This document shows positions 32,922 through 41,371 of a stretch of 64,000 nucleotides of DNA, in pieces. Source of the DNA: RGIG4034 sp045576455 (GTDB lineage Bacteria > Bacillota > Clostridia > Lachnospirales > Lachnospiraceae); assembly GCA_045576455.1 (NCBI GenBank), contig JAZNGM010000004.1:1-64000 (forward strand), read 5' to 3'. A program made the translations under genes and the position numbers. The stretch's first letter is position 1; each line of letters opens with the position of its first letter. The notes below the pieces were generated by a model. It was not told where the DNA came from. It ran no database searches and worked only from the letters and a program-made list of their open reading frames with translations.

Positions 32922-34172
32922 TTAAATCAGTTTCATTTTTTCAAGAACTTCCAACTTGGCATCCATTCTGTTCATACGTTTCGTACCTGCCATACGGTAT
33001 TTACGTCTTACAAGGCGCGAAACACAATAATCAATAACACGGTGTACCCATGCTATAGGAACAAGGAGCACACACTTCTTCGCATACTTATACTTTTCCG
33101 GCATATCAGCCCGTGACGGGAACAAGTATCTTATTTTCCGTTTCCTTCCTGTCATGTTCGGATCATAATCTCCGGTAAGATATGGTGTCATGTTATAAAC
33201 CATCTGCCAGCGGTAAATATCATCATCCCGCGTTACCTGTTCGCTTAATAACACTTTCAGCACCTGGTCTATGGCTTCCTTATCCGCACTATCAAATGCC
33301 GGCAGTTCCTCTTTTGAAAAGCCAAGGCAGTCATATCCGATCTGACAAAGAATGCAGAAGCATTTCCAATACCCCAATTTTTCAAGCGATTCTTTTAAAG
33401 AATTGTCATTAATCTTTTCTTTATGTTTTTTATAAAACAACAAAATGTCCATAACATTACGGATGCTTGCCGATTCCAGCACCATATGTTTGGCAAAATG
33501 GAAAACAAAATAAATCAACTGCTCTTCGTGCCGTATGGTATCCATCTCTATGCCGCAAAAGGTATCCCTGATCCGGTTGTGTTCCGCGGTAAGTCCAAAG
33601 GATTCAAGAATCTTAATGCGTGTTCCGCTAAAGTCTTCCCACAGTGCCGTATGTAATTCTACATAATGCACATTGGGAATATGTAAATTCTGTACATGGT
33701 CCTTCGATTTTTCTTCCAACCATTGATAACCCAAATCTTTCAGAACTTCCATCATGGCATCTTTATTCTTTTCATCAACAAACATATCTGTATCCGAAGA
33801 ATAACGCATACGGTAATCTTTATAAACATCAGCAATAACAGGTCCTTTAAATATAAGCACCTGTATCCCTTTAGCCTCTGCTGCCTTTATAATATTTTCG
33901 ACACATTTAATTTTATGTTCTTCCTTCAACGCCATGACGATGGTTCCGTTAATAAAACGGTTATATACGCTTGCATCAAAAGGATATTTTGCATATACCT
34001 GCTGGACAACTTCACACAACATCGGTGTAAGTCCGGTCCTATAGGCTAGTTCGTATATTTTTTCCCAGTCCGCATCCATAAAGGACTCATCCACATCGAT
34101 TTGTCCTGTCAGATATCCCTTTGTCAGCTTAATAAATAAATCATGGCATTGCCGCATTTTCTTATCTTCCAT
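32922..34172 (-). CDS. PF14907-type nucleotidyltransferase family protein
   Basis: A 416-residue protein resembling the nucleotidyltransferase family PF14907. The core is IQVLIFKGPVIADVYKDYRMRYSSDTDMFV (about 97-126), where KG and DTD match the conserved minimal nucleotidyltransferase metal site, followed by HVELH-like blocks (HIPNVHYVELHTALW). The C-terminal half is helical and basic. The family is often found in polysaccharide or peptide-modification clusters together with PqqD, HprK-like kinase and S24/S26 genes, all of which occur here. The true substrate is not known for most members. Confidence 0.8.
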   Translation of the reverse strand: MEDKKMRQCHDLFIKLTKGYLTGQIDVDESFMDADWEKIYELAYRTGLTPMLCEVVQQVYAKYPFDASVYNRFINGTIVMALKEEHKIKCVENIIKAAEAKGIQVLIFKGPVIADVYKDYRMRYSSDTDMFVDEKNKDAMMEVLKDLGYQWLEEKSKDHVQNLHIPNVHYVELHTALWEDFSGTRIKILESFGLTAEHNRIRDTFCGIEMDTIRHEEQLIYFVFHFAKHMVLESASIRNVMDILLFYKKHKEKINDNSLKESLEKLGYWKCFCILCQIGYDCLGFSKEELPAFDSADKEAIDQVLKVLLSEQVTRDDDIYRWQMVYNMTPYLTGDYDPNMTGRKRKIRYLFPSRADMPEKYKYAKKCVLLVPIAWVHRVIDYCVSRLVRRKYRMAGTKRMNRMDAKLEVLEKMKLI

Positions 34173-34184
34173 GCAGCAGACTCC

Positions 34185-35072
34185 TTATTTTTTTCTCCAT
34201 CTCATTACTGCAACAACAATGATAATAGCAAGGATCAATAAACCACAAATAAGAATAATCTTATTTTCCTGATTGTCGGATTCATTATTATCGTTGCCAA
34301 TTAAAACATCTGTATTACCGGTAGACGGTTTTTCAATTTTAGTAGTAAGTACCTTTTCAGGTGTTTCATACCAGTTACCGTGTGCATCCTGATAAGAAAA
34401 GCTTACTTTAAGAGTCTTTTCTCCCATTCCAGAAAAAGAAACATAATAATCTTCATAATTCTGTTCACCGGCAGTTACATCACCGATTGTAATAGTTTCA
34501 CTACCCTCGGAAATATCACCCGCAAGATGCATAACCACGCCATATACGGTTGCATTTCCGTCATTTCCCGAGCTTACGCTAAGCATAACCATAGATGGAT
34601 TGGTTGCGTTCTGCTCAAGAGCTATACTTTTAACGGAATACTCGCACAAATCACTTACCGGGATAGCAATGGTTGCATAGTTAGAATCGGATACCGCTTT
34701 TTCACCAATGTAATAGTCTAAAGAAATAGGAACAAGTATTACATCTTTGGCTTTTTCGGAAATTTTAAATTCAAAACTAATGGTTTTTGTTTCTTCTGCC
34801 TCAATCGTGCCTACATAAATCTGGTTTGTCTTTCCGTATACCGGATAAATCAGTTCATTCGTACTAACCGTTACCAGAATATCTGACACAAAGGTATCTT
34901 CCGTATTTTCAATTGTGAATGACAATGTACACTTTTCGCCATACATTGCCGCATCCGAATTAACTTTGTAATCCTTTACGATTACTCCTTTAGCATCTGC
35001 ATCCGTTGAAAACAACATGAAAAAGAAAAGTAAACAAATAACATAACCGAATTTCTCTAATATTCTTTTCAT
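34185..35072 (-). CDS. Anchored extracellular protein with CARDB-like domains
   Basis: A 295-residue secreted protein: signal peptide (1-27, cleavage near ADA-KG), two beta-rich immunoglobulin-like regions (about 30-150 and 150-250), a short linker and a C-terminal membrane helix ending MRWRKK. The beta regions have the ENTEDTFVSDILVTV and GDVTAGE style of CARDB/NEW3-type adhesion modules. Its start overlaps the stop of the CpsD-like gene by one base. It may be a cell-surface guide or adaptor for the exported polymer; no enzymatic motif is visible. Confidence 0.75.
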   Translation of the reverse strand: MKRILEKFGYVICLLFFFMLFSTDADAKGVIVKDYKVNSDAAMYGEKCTLSFTIENTEDTFVSDILVTVSTNELIYPVYGKTNQIYVGTIEAEETKTISFEFKISEKAKDVILVPISLDYYIGEKAVSDSNYATIAIPVSDLCEYSVKSIALEQNATNPSMVMLSVSSGNDGNATVYGVVMHLAGDISEGSETITIGDVTAGEQNYEDYYVSFSGMGEKTLKVSFSYQDAHGNWYETPEKVLTTKIEKPSTGNTDVLIGNDNNESDNQENKIILICGLLILAIIIVVAVMRWRKK

Positions 35073-35791
35073 TATTTTGTTTCCCCCTTCTTACTATTCT
35101 TATTTTTATACTTCTTATTGACATATTTCTTTTCATTGAAATAATTGTAATTCTTCATGTAGCGCTTATATTCTGCTTTTTCTACCTTGTTCATAATAAC
35201 GCCCAGTACATTGGCGCCCACCTGGGTAAGCTGTTCCATCGCCTGGGAAAGCTGTTTCTTATAGCTTCCCTGGGAAGTTATAATAACCGTAGCGTCTGTA
35301 AGGCTTGCAATAATGCTTGCATCTACAACGGAATTAATGGATGGCGCATCGAAGATAATATAATCAAACTCTTCTTCCAGTTCTTTAATTAACTGCTGCA
35401 TTCTCGCTGAGCAAAGAAGACTTACCGTATTACTCTCACCGCTTCCGCCGAATATGTATTTCATATTAGGATAATTGGTTTCAATCAATACCTGTTTCAG
35501 TGAAGATCTGTTTTCAAGGTAAGTCACAAGACTTGCATTTTCACTTCCTGCATTTCTTTTGTATTCACCTTTTCTTATATCAGAGTCAATCAATACGGTT
35601 TTCCAACCGGCCTCTGCCATGGAAATCGCAAGTTCAATGGCAATGGTTGTAGTACCTACGCCCGGCTCACTTCCGCATAACAAAAGTGATTTCATACCGT
35701 TATTCTTTTTCTGCAAATGGATTTCAACCTCAATACGGTCAAAAGCATCCTGCATAATCTGCTTATTTTGTCTATATAATTCTTTTTTCAT
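35072..35791 (-). CDS. CpsD/CapB-family tyrosine kinase
   Basis: A 239-residue BY-kinase. Walker A is GSEPGVGTTT (about 40-49), where Thr replaces the usual Lys-Ser/Thr pair, a feature worth checking. Walker A' is VLIDSDIRKG and Walker B is DYIIFDAPSI. The C-terminus is a tyrosine cluster (about 211-232) that would be autophosphorylated. It normally works with the adjacent Wzz-like membrane protein (35807-36484) to set chain length and export. If GVGTTT is correct, ATP binding may differ from standard CpsD. Confidence 0.88.
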   Translation of the reverse strand: MKKELYRQNKQIMQDAFDRIEVEIHLQKKNNGMKSLLLCGSEPGVGTTTIAIELAISMAEAGWKTVLIDSDIRKGEYKRNAGSENASLVTYLENRSSLKQVLIETNYPNMKYIFGGSGESNTVSLLCSARMQQLIKELEEEFDYIIFDAPSINSVVDASIIASLTDATVIITSQGSYKKQLSQAMEQLTQVGANVLGVIMNKVEKAEYKRYMKNYNYFNEKKYVNKKYKNKNSKKGETK

Positions 35792-35806
35792 AGTTTTCTC
35801 CTTCCC

Positions 35807-36484
35807 CTATACTTCCTTACTGTTAGGTATTACGCCGATTAACTTGATATCTTCGTCCGAAACATCATTAACTGACATAACCTTGGTAGATAAAATCGTG
35901 CGGAGCACAATATAAATACACGGAAGAACGAAACCTATAGCTAACATCAACACTCTTATCTTGGTGTGGTCTGTTGTAACGGAATTGTGAACACTTGTAA
36001 TCTCTGCCGTATCCAGTATCTGCACGTTATTACTTCCTATGATGTTATTGGTATATTCCACAAAAGCCTCTGCCACTGCATCAGCCACTCTGATGGCCGT
36101 ATTCGGGTCCATGGAATTTGCCTGGATTTTAACAAGATTGCTGCTTGTGTTATTATCTGAGAATTGATAAGATACCATATTCTTAATTATGCTTCCGGAT
36201 AAATCCTTGGTTTCAAGCAAAGTTGCTGCCTTATTGGCAATCTTCGTACTCGTAATCGCCTGTGCATACTGATGCATTGCCGAAATACCTGTGTACACTT
36301 CATCAAGCGAACCGTATGTAACGCTGTAAACGGTTGTCTCTGCCCTATAGCTGTTCACTCCTTTTTCCAAAGTCTTCAGCACGCCGAAACCGGTAAAAAT
36401 AATAGTGCAAATAGCAATCAGCCACCAGCCGCGAAGAAGCTCCCTGAAAATTTGTACAAAATCAATTCTTAATTCCTTTTTCAT
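35807..36484 (-). CDS. Wzz/CapA-like chain-length and kinase-modulator protein
   Basis: A 225-residue protein with two membrane helices (about 18-37 and 178-196) and an extracellular alpha-beta domain between them. The start KKELRIDFVQIFRELLRGWWLI and the YRAETTVYSV block match YveK/CapA-type polysaccharide co-polymerases. It activates the CpsD-like kinase encoded next. Its ATG overlaps the end of the VanZ-like gene by 4 bases. Confidence 0.9.
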   Translation of the reverse strand: MKKELRIDFVQIFRELLRGWWLIAICTIIFTGFGVLKTLEKGVNSYRAETTVYSVTYGSLDEVYTGISAMHQYAQAITSTKIANKAATLLETKDLSGSIIKNMVSYQFSDNNTSSNLVKIQANSMDPNTAIRVADAVAEAFVEYTNNIIGSNNVQILDTAEITSVHNSVTTDHTKIRVLMLAIGFVLPCIYIVLRTILSTKVMSVNDVSDEDIKLIGVIPNSKEV

Positions 36485-36996
36485 CTTTTTCCTCCTAAGA
36501 TTTTGAAAAATTTATATAATATATATCCGATTATTCCACCTATCAGGTTGGTCCACACGTCGCTTAACTGGCAGAACCCGCACCGGAAGGTAAGTTGTAT
36601 TATCTCAATCAAAAGACTGAGCATAAGCGAGCTTAACAACACATCCCAGAATTTAAACCGCCTTGGGAATGTTAACGGAAGTAAAAATCCCAGCGGAATC
36701 GTCATTACTATATTCTCATACAAATACATCCGCCCTCGCAAATCATTGGTATACTTACCAAACAACGAAAAATCAATATCTGCTATGGTGCCTTCCGTTC
36801 TTGACAATAGTGCTATTTCAAGCACCATCACAATATATATAACATCCACCACATACAAAAGAAGTCGCCGTATTCTTATATCCCGCTTCCGGGCAATACA
36901 TGTAAAAACATACACAAAAGCCACCGCCAGCGAAATGAATGTTGCTACGGGTATATATTTCATTACCGCATGCATGTCCTTAATAAATATATTCAC
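36481..36996 (-). CDS. VanZ-family membrane protein
   Basis: A 171-residue protein with about four membrane helices. The family pattern is visible in IALLSRTEGT, the NIVMTIPLGFLLPLTF segment (about 93-108) and LIEIIQLTFRCGFCQLSDVWTNLIGG (given in parts, about 130-155), which carries the conserved E...Q and D...N residues. VanZ proteins are linked to glycopeptide tolerance and lipid/envelope changes, but in polysaccharide loci the role is obscure. The start overlaps the S24/S26 gene by 4 bases. Confidence 0.85.
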   Translation of the reverse strand: MNIFIKDMHAVMKYIPVATFISLAVAFVYVFTCIARKRDIRIRRLLLYVVDVIYIVMVLEIALLSRTEGTIADIDFSLFGKYTNDLRGRMYLYENIVMTIPLGFLLPLTFPRRFKFWDVLLSSLMLSLLIEIIQLTFRCGFCQLSDVWTNLIGGIIGYILYKFFKILGGKR

Positions 36997-37445
36997 TTTT
37001 TTCTCCTTATTATCTTGTTTTTTAAGTTATTCAGCTTAATTACAAGAGGTCTTAACGGCCGGATCATAAACCATAGCTTGTACTCAAATCTCTCCCGTCT
37101 GCCCTGGCATACAATCAGCTTTCCTTTTCTGTAATACGACTCAACTTTGGCAATAATCTGATCCCTTCTTAAAGGGCCTTCAATTTCTGTCTGGGCATCC
37201 CCCAGCATATAATAATCATCACCCTTAATTTTATAAATCCTGTGCAAAACATAAATAGCCGAGTCTCTGCGATATACTACAATATCCCCTCTTTTTAAAT
37301 CATCCGATATTTTTACGAGATTAACTTCATCCCTTCCGCCTGTGATAAAAGGAACCATACTGAATCCTTGCGGCACTATTTTGACAGTCAGTCCCTCTTC
37401 TATGTATGGAATTATAGTAGGCACCCAATCATCTGCACGAATCAT
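36993..37445 (-). CDS. S24/S26-family signal-peptidase-like protein
   Basis: A 150-residue protein of the LexA/signal-peptidase I superfamily. PQGFSMVPFI (about 26-35) carries the Ser nucleophile in the typical GxSMxP box, and RGDIVVYRRDS with VLHRIYKI gives the Lys-bearing strand; the general-base position appears to be Arg/His-like (LHRI), as in the unusual short family. No clear N-terminal membrane helix exists, unlike classical SipS. GGAG lies 6 bases before the ATG at 37445; a longer reading from 37475 is less likely. It is first in the polysaccharide operon and diverges from pqqD. Such genes often accompany PqqD/HprK-like genes. Confidence 0.82.
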   Translation of the reverse strand: MIRADDWVPTIIPYIEEGLTVKIVPQGFSMVPFITGGRDEVNLVKISDDLKRGDIVVYRRDSAIYVLHRIYKIKGDDYYMLGDAQTEIEGPLRRDQIIAKVESYYRKGKLIVCQGRRERFEYKLWFMIRPLRPLVIKLNNLKNKIIRRKK

Positions 37446-37494
37446 ATTTTCTCCTTTTAGGCACAATATCGGCATAATAGCCTATTTATTCTAT

Positions 37495-37523
37495 ATTATA
37501 ACTTACACCCTTAAAAAGCAAGT
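37495..37523 (-). promoter_or_regulatory. Probable promoter of the polysaccharide operon
   Basis: Minus-strand TATAAT (37495-37500) lies about 50 bases before the S24/S26 ATG. The upstream element is weak (TTGCTT or CTTGCT at 15-16 bp). The -10 lies inside the inverted repeat 37496-37528. Confidence 0.5.
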
Positions 37524-37528
37524 TATAA
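37496..37528. promoter_or_regulatory. Perfect 9-bp inverted repeat between divergent operons
   Basis: TTATAACTT (37496-37504) and AAGTTATAA (37520-37528) flank 15 bases. The dyad overlaps the leftward -10 element and lies 37 bases from the rightward -35, the position of a repressor operator controlling the polysaccharide operon. Confidence 0.5.
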
Positions 37529-37564
37529 CACCTATCAATCCTGTAATATTTTACCTCACTTTAT

Positions 37565-37592
37565 TTGACACATTAGTGGTCTGTGATATAAT
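37565..37592 (+). promoter_or_regulatory. Sigma-A promoter of the pqqD-like operon
   Basis: Perfect TTGACA (37565-37570), 16 bp, perfect TATAAT (37587-37592), 36 bases before the ATG at 37628. Confidence 0.85.
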
Positions 37593-37627
37593 GGATTATA
37601 ACTATATATATGTATGAGGTGGAGTTT

Positions 37628-37900
37628 ATGAAATTAGCAGAAAACTATATGTTAAAAGAGATTGCAGGCAATTACGTTGTGATTCCTGTAGGACAAAATG
37701 TAGTCGATTACAAAGGGATGTTACACCTTAACCCAACCGGTGCTTTTATCTGTAAGTGTCTCGAAGAAGAAACCAGTATGGAAGCCATCCTCGAAAAAAT
37801 GTATGCGGAATATCAGGCAGAAGAAGAAGACAAACCGATTATCACTGCAGACTTAAACGATTTTATAGAAAATGCAAAATCCATAGGATTAATTATTTAG
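37628..37900 (+). CDS. PqqD-like peptide-binding protein
   Basis: A 90-residue winged-helix protein of the PqqD type, which in peptide-modification systems binds the leader of a precursor peptide. The typical blocks are VVIPVGQN, HLNPTGAFICKCL (LN.TG is the family hallmark) and a C-terminal DLNDFIENAKSIGLI helix. GAGGTGGAG lies 5 bases before the ATG at 37628; the reading from 37610 would include the ribosome site. No modification enzyme such as a radical SAM or YcaO protein is adjacent; the next gene is an HprK-like kinase. It heads a three-gene operon with an ABC exporter. Confidence 0.85.
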   Translation: MKLAENYMLKEIAGNYVVIPVGQNVVDYKGMLHLNPTGAFICKCLEEETSMEAILEKMYAEYQAEEEDKPIITADLNDFIENAKSIGLII

Positions 37901-37918
37901 TTTAGTGGGGACTTGTAC

Positions 37919-38824
37919 ATGAAAAAATATAAGATTGCCGATCTTGTTTTTACTGCTGACATGGAGGATACGCTCCTACATCCGTCCATGTCTGATTTTT
38001 TATGCAATGACGATGATGCACCGGCATTTACCGTTACCACAGATACCAATGCATTTACGCATGCCGAAGCCTTTAAATACATAAAAGATAACGCTGACAA
38101 ACAGCTCATTCTATCTAATTATATGATGGTACTTAAAACATCAAACGGATATCGCTTTTATTATCATGCGCAACCAAAAATTTTATGTTGTGATGTCGAT
38201 ATGGAAAAAAACAGTGCCGTCATCCATCTTTCTACCGAGGAAATTGAATTATTAGAACCCGGTTACGGTTGTGCTGACACTTCACAACTTTCTTTTATTG
38301 ATTACATATTTTATGTATTAAGGGACATCTTCTTTACCTTTGCCCCTCTTTACAATATGTTACCGGTCCATTCTTCAACTATCATCTATAATGACAAGGC
38401 TTATGTCTTCTCCGCACGCTCCGGCACCGGAAAGACAACACATACCAACTTGTGGATTAACAATTTCGGCGTTGAAATACTGGACGGCGACGTAACCATG
38501 TTATCCGTTAATGACGGAAATCCTTTAGCCTTCGGTATGCCTTGGTGCGGCACTTCAACCAAATACTTAAATAAAAAAGTGCCTCTCGGCGGAATCATTT
38601 TTCTCTCACAGGCGAAGGAAAATGCCGTTTCAGAACTCAATCCGTTGGATGCGACCCTTTCAATTATGGCGCGTTCCTTCGCACCTTCATGGACCAAAGA
38701 ACAAAGCAATCTCAACTGTTCTTTGTCAGAACAGATTTCTTCAAAAACCTTATGTCTGCATCTTGCCTGTCTTCCTAATGACGAAGCGGCATTTAAGGTA
38801 AAAGAATACATAGATACACATTAA
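37919..38824 (+). CDS. HprK-like serine kinase-type protein
   Basis: A 301-residue P-loop protein related to HPr kinase/PEP carboxykinase. VHSSTI (about 150-155) and ARSGTGKTTHT (about 166-176) are the phosphate-binding core, with DGDVTML near 191 as the acidic site. It lacks the N-terminal domain of true HPr kinase and the usual HprK signature, so it is not the carbon-regulation enzyme. Related kinases modify precursor peptides (as in paeninodin-type clusters) or act in polysaccharide loci. The ATG at 37919 follows GTGGGG. It lies 18 bases after the PqqD-like gene. Confidence 0.82.
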   Translation: MKKYKIADLVFTADMEDTLLHPSMSDFLCNDDDAPAFTVTTDTNAFTHAEAFKYIKDNADKQLILSNYMMVLKTSNGYRFYYHAQPKILCCDVDMEKNSAVIHLSTEEIELLEPGYGCADTSQLSFIDYIFYVLRDIFFTFAPLYNMLPVHSSTIIYNDKAYVFSARSGTGKTTHTNLWINNFGVEILDGDVTMLSVNDGNPLAFGMPWCGTSTKYLNKKVPLGGIIFLSQAKENAVSELNPLDATLSIMARSFAPSWTKEQSNLNCSLSEQISSKTLCLHLACLPNDEAAFKVKEYIDTH

Positions 38825-38848
38825 TTGGTTTCAGATAGGAGACTATAC

Positions 38849-40531
38849 GTGTTTAAGAGCTTTTTTAAATATTTAAAGAAATTAAAAGGCACCTCCGGTT
38901 ATGCAAAGTGGCTCATGCATTATACCAAGCCATATTTACCGCGTATCCTTTTGTTGATGGGGTTGCACGCTTCCACATCCGCCATATCGGTATACACGGC
39001 AGTCATTGGTAAAGATATCATCGATTCCGCTACCGTCGGAGGACCTATTGCACTAAAAATAGTATTATATATCGGAATTATTATCGTAGTACAAATAATA
39101 GGAATAATTGCTTCACTGATTTCCATTATGTTTAACGAACGTTTTTCATTTGGTATCCGTAAGCAGGTGTATGACAAAATCTTAAATTCCTCTTATGCAA
39201 AGGTACAAAAGTATCATACCGGGGACTTAATGACAAGATTTACCAGTGATTGCGGAAACATTGCTTCAGGTATTGCTTCCATTCTCCCTTCCATTATTTC
39301 TTTACTGGTAGAATTTATTATTACTTTTGCCGTTTTATTTTACTATGAACCGTTCCTGGCCGTGTTTGCTGTTGTTATTGCTCCGGTCGGTGCAATCGTC
39401 AGTTTCTGGCTCGGAAGAAAAATGAAACGGCTTACAACAAAAGTTCAGGAAACCGAAGCGGAATACCGCTCCTACATACAGGAGAGTTTAAGTAATATTC
39501 TGGTACTCAAATCTTTTTGTGCGGAAGAATACGCTTCCGATGAATTGGAACGTTTAAAAAATGACCGTTTCTACTGGGTACTTAAAAAAAGCAAGTTAAA
39601 CCTTTTTGCATCTTCTGCGATGAGCCTTGCATTCCAGGGCGGATATATACTTGCATTTGCATGGGGCGCCAAAAAACTTGCCCAGGCAGCGCACGATGCC
39701 ACCAGCACTTTCACTTATGGTACGATGAGCATCTTCCTTACCCTGGTGAACCGTATTCAATCTCCTATTTTAGGACTGGCAAATACGATTCCTTCCATTG
39801 TTTCGGTTCTTTCTTCTGCCGGACGTGTCATGGAATTACAGGAGTTACCGCTTGAACCAAGACTGGATGAGCCAATGCAACCTGAAAATATCGGTGTAAA
39901 CATTAAAGATTTAACCTTTGCATATACCGACGAGCTTATATTGGATGAAGCCAACTTTACCATCAACCCCGGTGAATTTGTAGCAATCGTAGGTGAATCG
40001 GGCGTAGGAAAGACTACTCTCATACGCTTAATCATGTCATTCCTGCAAGCAAATTCAGGTAATATACAATTTTTCAATGCACAGGGAGAAACGCAAGCCA
40101 CTAATGCAAATTCCCGTGAATTTATGTCTTATGTTCCGCAAGGAAATACGTTATTCAGCGGTTCAATCAGAAAAAATGTACTGATGGGCAAAAGAGATGC
40201 TACAGATGAGGAAATTTGGGATGCACTGAAAGCTGCTTCCGCTTACAAATTCGTATCAGGACTTCCGGAAGGACTGGATACCGTAATCGGAGAACGTGGT
40301 TACGGATTATCGGAAGGGCAGGCACAACGCATCGCCATTGCCCGTTCCCTTATAAAAAATGCGCCATTCCTTATACTGGATGAAGCCACTTCTGCACTTG
40401 ATGAAAAGACCGAACTTTCAGTGCTGCAAGGTATCCGCAATTTGCCTTCAAGGCCAACCTGTCTTCTTATAACCCACAGGCGTTCGGTACTTGAATATTG
40501 TGACAGGGAAATTAAATTAGAAAGAAATTAA
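38849..40531 (+). CDS. ABC exporter (fused permease-ATPase), no peptidase domain
   Basis: A 560-residue half-transporter: six membrane helices (about 25-300) followed by an ATPase with GESGVGKTT, the LSEGQAQRIAIARSL signature and LILDEATSALDE. There is no N-terminal C39 peptidase, so a leader would have to be removed elsewhere, possibly by the S24/S26 protein. The start is GTG at 38849 (AGGAG 7 bases upstream); the TTG at 38825 is rejected. As the third gene after pqqD- and hprK-like genes it probably exports the product of that pathway. It ends at a bidirectional terminator. Confidence 0.92.
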   Translation: MFKSFFKYLKKLKGTSGYAKWLMHYTKPYLPRILLLMGLHASTSAISVYTAVIGKDIIDSATVGGPIALKIVLYIGIIIVVQIIGIIASLISIMFNERFSFGIRKQVYDKILNSSYAKVQKYHTGDLMTRFTSDCGNIASGIASILPSIISLLVEFIITFAVLFYYEPFLAVFAVVIAPVGAIVSFWLGRKMKRLTTKVQETEAEYRSYIQESLSNILVLKSFCAEEYASDELERLKNDRFYWVLKKSKLNLFASSAMSLAFQGGYILAFAWGAKKLAQAAHDATSTFTYGTMSIFLTLVNRIQSPILGLANTIPSIVSVLSSAGRVMELQELPLEPRLDEPMQPENIGVNIKDLTFAYTDELILDEANFTINPGEFVAIVGESGVGKTTLIRLIMSFLQANSGNIQFFNAQGETQATNANSREFMSYVPQGNTLFSGSIRKNVLMGKRDATDEEIWDALKAASAYKFVSGLPEGLDTVIGERGYGLSEGQAQRIAIARSLIKNAPFLILDEATSALDEKTELSVLQGIRNLPSRPTCLLITHRRSVLEYCDREIKLERN

Positions 40532-40564
40532 TCAGACAGAAATCAATCAAAAAGAACTTAATCA

Positions 40565-40597
40565 AAAAGAGGTAAGCCTTAATGGATTACCTCTTTT
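40565..40597. terminator. Bidirectional terminator between ABC exporter and histidine kinase
   Basis: AAAAGAGGTAA / TTACCTCTTTT is an 11-bp perfect stem with an A-run on one side and T-rich sequence on the other. It serves the convergent genes ending at 40531 and 40598. Confidence 0.85.
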
Positions 40598-41371
40598 CTA
40601 TAGAAGCGGTAACCTTACGGTAAACACACTTCCTTCACCTTCTTTACTTTTACAATCAATGTCGCCTTTCATACGCTGTACAATGGTTTTTGCTATAGAA
40701 AGTCCTAATCCGCACCCTGTCTTCTCAACATCCGGCGTTCTTGCTTTAGAAACCGTAAATGCCCGTTCAAAGACTCTCGGAACTAATTCTTCCTTAATGC
40801 CAATGCCGGTATCCCGTACCCATATCGCTAACATTTCGCCTTCTATTGAGGCCCCCAGTTCGATACTATCACCATCGTTACTGTATTTTAACGCATTTGT
40901 AAATAAATTATCCAGTAGCCGTAAAAACTTGTCCGTATCAATCAATGTTCTGGCTTTTAAATTATCCGGAACAGATAAAATCAACTTACGGTTAGCATAT
41001 CTTTTATCCATTTCCCTTTCAAAGAAAAATTCCTCTAAGAAAGGTCCCATGTCGATTTCACTGTTTGAAAAAGGTATTTCTTCATTTTCCAATGTAGTTA
41101 ACAGGAACATATCATTAACCATATGTTCCAACACTTTCACTCTGCCCTGTACTATTTTTAGCACAGATTTCAGTTCATCTTTGGATATTTCCTCCAGTGA
41201 AAGCAAATATTCCACACTACTTGATAAAGCTGCTAGCGGAGAGCGTAAATCATGTGAAATATTGGCATAAAACTCTGTCCTGGAACGTTCTAAATCTTCC
41301 AGTTCACGGTTTGTTTTCATCAGCGCTGCCGCTAATTCATCATATGTTAACTGCGGTTTTTGATATTTCAT
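40598..41371 (-). CDS. Soluble sensor histidine kinase
   Basis: A 257-residue kinase. The H-box ISHDLRSPL (about 38-46), N-box NLFTNALKYSND, G1 DTGIGI and G2 GCGLGLSIAKTI are all present. The N-terminus begins directly with a short helix, so there is no membrane segment or periplasmic sensor. Its signal must come from a partner, perhaps the small membrane proteins just upstream in the same operon. It overlaps the response-regulator gene by 4 bases. Confidence 0.9.
   Translation of the reverse strand: MKYQKPQLTYDELAAALMKTNRELEDLERSRTEFYANISHDLRSPLAALSSSVEYLLSLEEISKDELKSVLKIVQGRVKVLEHMVNDMFLLTTLENEEIPFSNSEIDMGPFLEEFFFEREMDKRYANRKLILSVPDNLKARTLIDTDKFLRLLDNLFTNALKYSNDGDSIELGASIEGEMLAIWVRDTGIGIKEELVPRVFERAFTVSKARTPDVEKTGCGLGLSIAKTIVQRMKGDIDCKSKEGEGSVFTVRLPLL

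Noticed and set aside
37628..40531. Complete lasso-peptide cluster
   Set aside because: A PqqD-like and an HprK-like gene are present, but no asparagine-synthetase-like cyclase, no B2 protease and no typical lasso precursor.
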